DNA from: Acidobacteriota bacterium
Lineage (GTDB): Bacteria > Acidobacteriota > Terriglobia > Acidiferrales > UBA7541
Direction of reading: 5' to 3'
Length of the DNA: 52,042 nucleotides
Assembly (NCBI GenBank): GCA_027307115.1
Contig: DAHUXN010000020.1
Coordinates: 1 to 52,042, forward strand
In this document: positions 51,714 through 52,042 of the stretch, one piece after another
How the letters are laid out: the number at the start of each line of letters is the position of its first letter
How positions within the stretch are numbered: position 1 is the first letter of the stretch
Made by a program: the position numbers and the translations under genes
The notes under the pieces: generated by a model
Told to the model about the DNA's origin: nothing
What the model saw: only the letters and a program-made list of their open reading frames with translations
The model's database searches: none

Positions 51714-52042
51714 AAGAGCGCGGCGAATTTTTGTTTGAAATTGGATGCGAAGAAATTCCCGCCGGACTGATTCCGAAAGCCTGCGTCGAACTTCAACAAA
51801 TACTTGAGAAGCATTTCGCCGCGCATGGAATTTTAATTGGCGCGATGCGAACGTGGGGAGCGCCACGAAGGTTGGGAGCGAGCTCGGATGCGGTGCTGCT
51901 GCGTCAACCGGATCAAGAGAAGGAAATTCTGGGGCCGCCGAAATCGGTTGCGTTCGACAATGTCGGCCAGCCGACACGCGCCGCGGAAAGTTTTTCCGAG
52001 AAGCAGGGAATACCTCTTGAAAAACTTCAGATCGTACAAACT
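51710..52042 (+). CDS. glyS: Glycyl-tRNA synthetase beta subunit (5' part only)
   Basis: The first 111 residues are present; the gene runs off the window. The N-terminal signature is clear: [20 protein letters not shown], then [15 protein letters not shown] and [20 protein letters not shown] followed by [10 protein letters not shown]. The beta subunit recognises tRNA-Gly. The start ATG overlaps the glyQ stop (ATGA), as is usual for this pair. Confidence 0.94.
   Translation, partial: MKERGEFLFEIGCEEIPAGLIPKACVELQQILEKHFAAHGILIGAMRTWGAPRRLGASSDAVLLRQPDQEKEILGPPKSVAFDNVGQPTRAAESFSEKQGIPLEKLQIVQT

Overview
The window is a 52 kb piece of a GC-rich bacterial chromosome, almost certainly from an Acidobacteriota (Terriglobia-like soil lineage). 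This is inferred from the gene set (a membrane serine/threonine kinase fused to TPR repeats, DUF1844, MgtE_N-CBS next to an Nramp protein, an scpA-scpB-rluB cluster, a uppS-cdsA-dxr-rseP cluster) and from dispersed hairpin and heptad repeats in the intergenic spaces. There are no rRNA or tRNA genes, CRISPR arrays, phage genes or recognisable insertion sequences. Most of the window is ordinary core chromosome, with a few lineage-specific secreted and membrane proteins.

Layout. 0-5 kb: a frameshifted membrane-protein gene cut by the window edge, a cold-shock protein, a Nudix hydrolase, a LytTR response regulator, a secreted zincin-like protein and an acyl-CoA dehydrogenase. 5-12.5 kb: tryptophanyl-tRNA synthetase with an apparent internal insertion, a DUF1223 protein, a small membrane protein, then scpA, scpB, a secreted metallo-beta-lactamase-fold protein and an RluB-type pseudouridine synthase. 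13-19.5 kb: hisC, a CoA-binding protein and an M28 peptidase with overlapping stop and start codons, then a secreted MBL-fold protein, a cupin and a beta-propeller protein. 19.5-30 kb: rarA, a TrmH-family methyltransferase, small hypothetical genes, a YrdC-family gene, and the minus-strand run mutS-anmK-oligopeptide-binding lipoprotein. 30-33.6 kb: a CYTH protein, then a promoter, a structured leader with an attenuator-like terminator, a soluble PRC-barrel/MgtE_N/CBS protein and an Nramp-related transporter. 33.7-38.4 kb: uppS-cdsA-dxr-rseP-fur. 38.5-40.8 kb: a minus-strand DUF1844-MBL-ribF operon. 41-44.7 kb: mazG, a GNAT-like protein, an enolase-superfamily racemase/OSBS and an EamA transporter. 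44.8-52 kb: a kinase-TPR receptor, an isopropylmalate-dehydrogenase-like enzyme, a rhomboid, then recO-glyQ-glyS (glyS runs off the end).

Most interesting region. 30.72-33.59 kb looks like a self-contained divalent-metal unit. A consensus -35 box starts a leader of about 230 nt that ends in an 11-bp GC-rich hairpin plus seven Ts, only 28 nt before the start codon. An upstream segment can pair with the terminator's 5' arm, so the leader has riboswitch-like attenuator architecture. The first gene carries the cytoplasmic sensor modules of MgtE without the channel. The second is an Nramp relative that lacks the canonical DPGN and Met metal-site motifs. I could not assign the leader to a riboswitch class from memory.

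Other points worth checking are conservative substitutions of expected catalytic acids in the acyl-CoA dehydrogenase (Glu to Asp) and the RluB-like enzyme (Asp to Glu), the roughly 97-residue insertion in TrpRS, a 174-bp element with perfect 14-bp terminal inverted repeats between fur and ribF, and a GNAT/racemase pair resembling the D-to-L amino-acid conversion pathway but without its deacylase.
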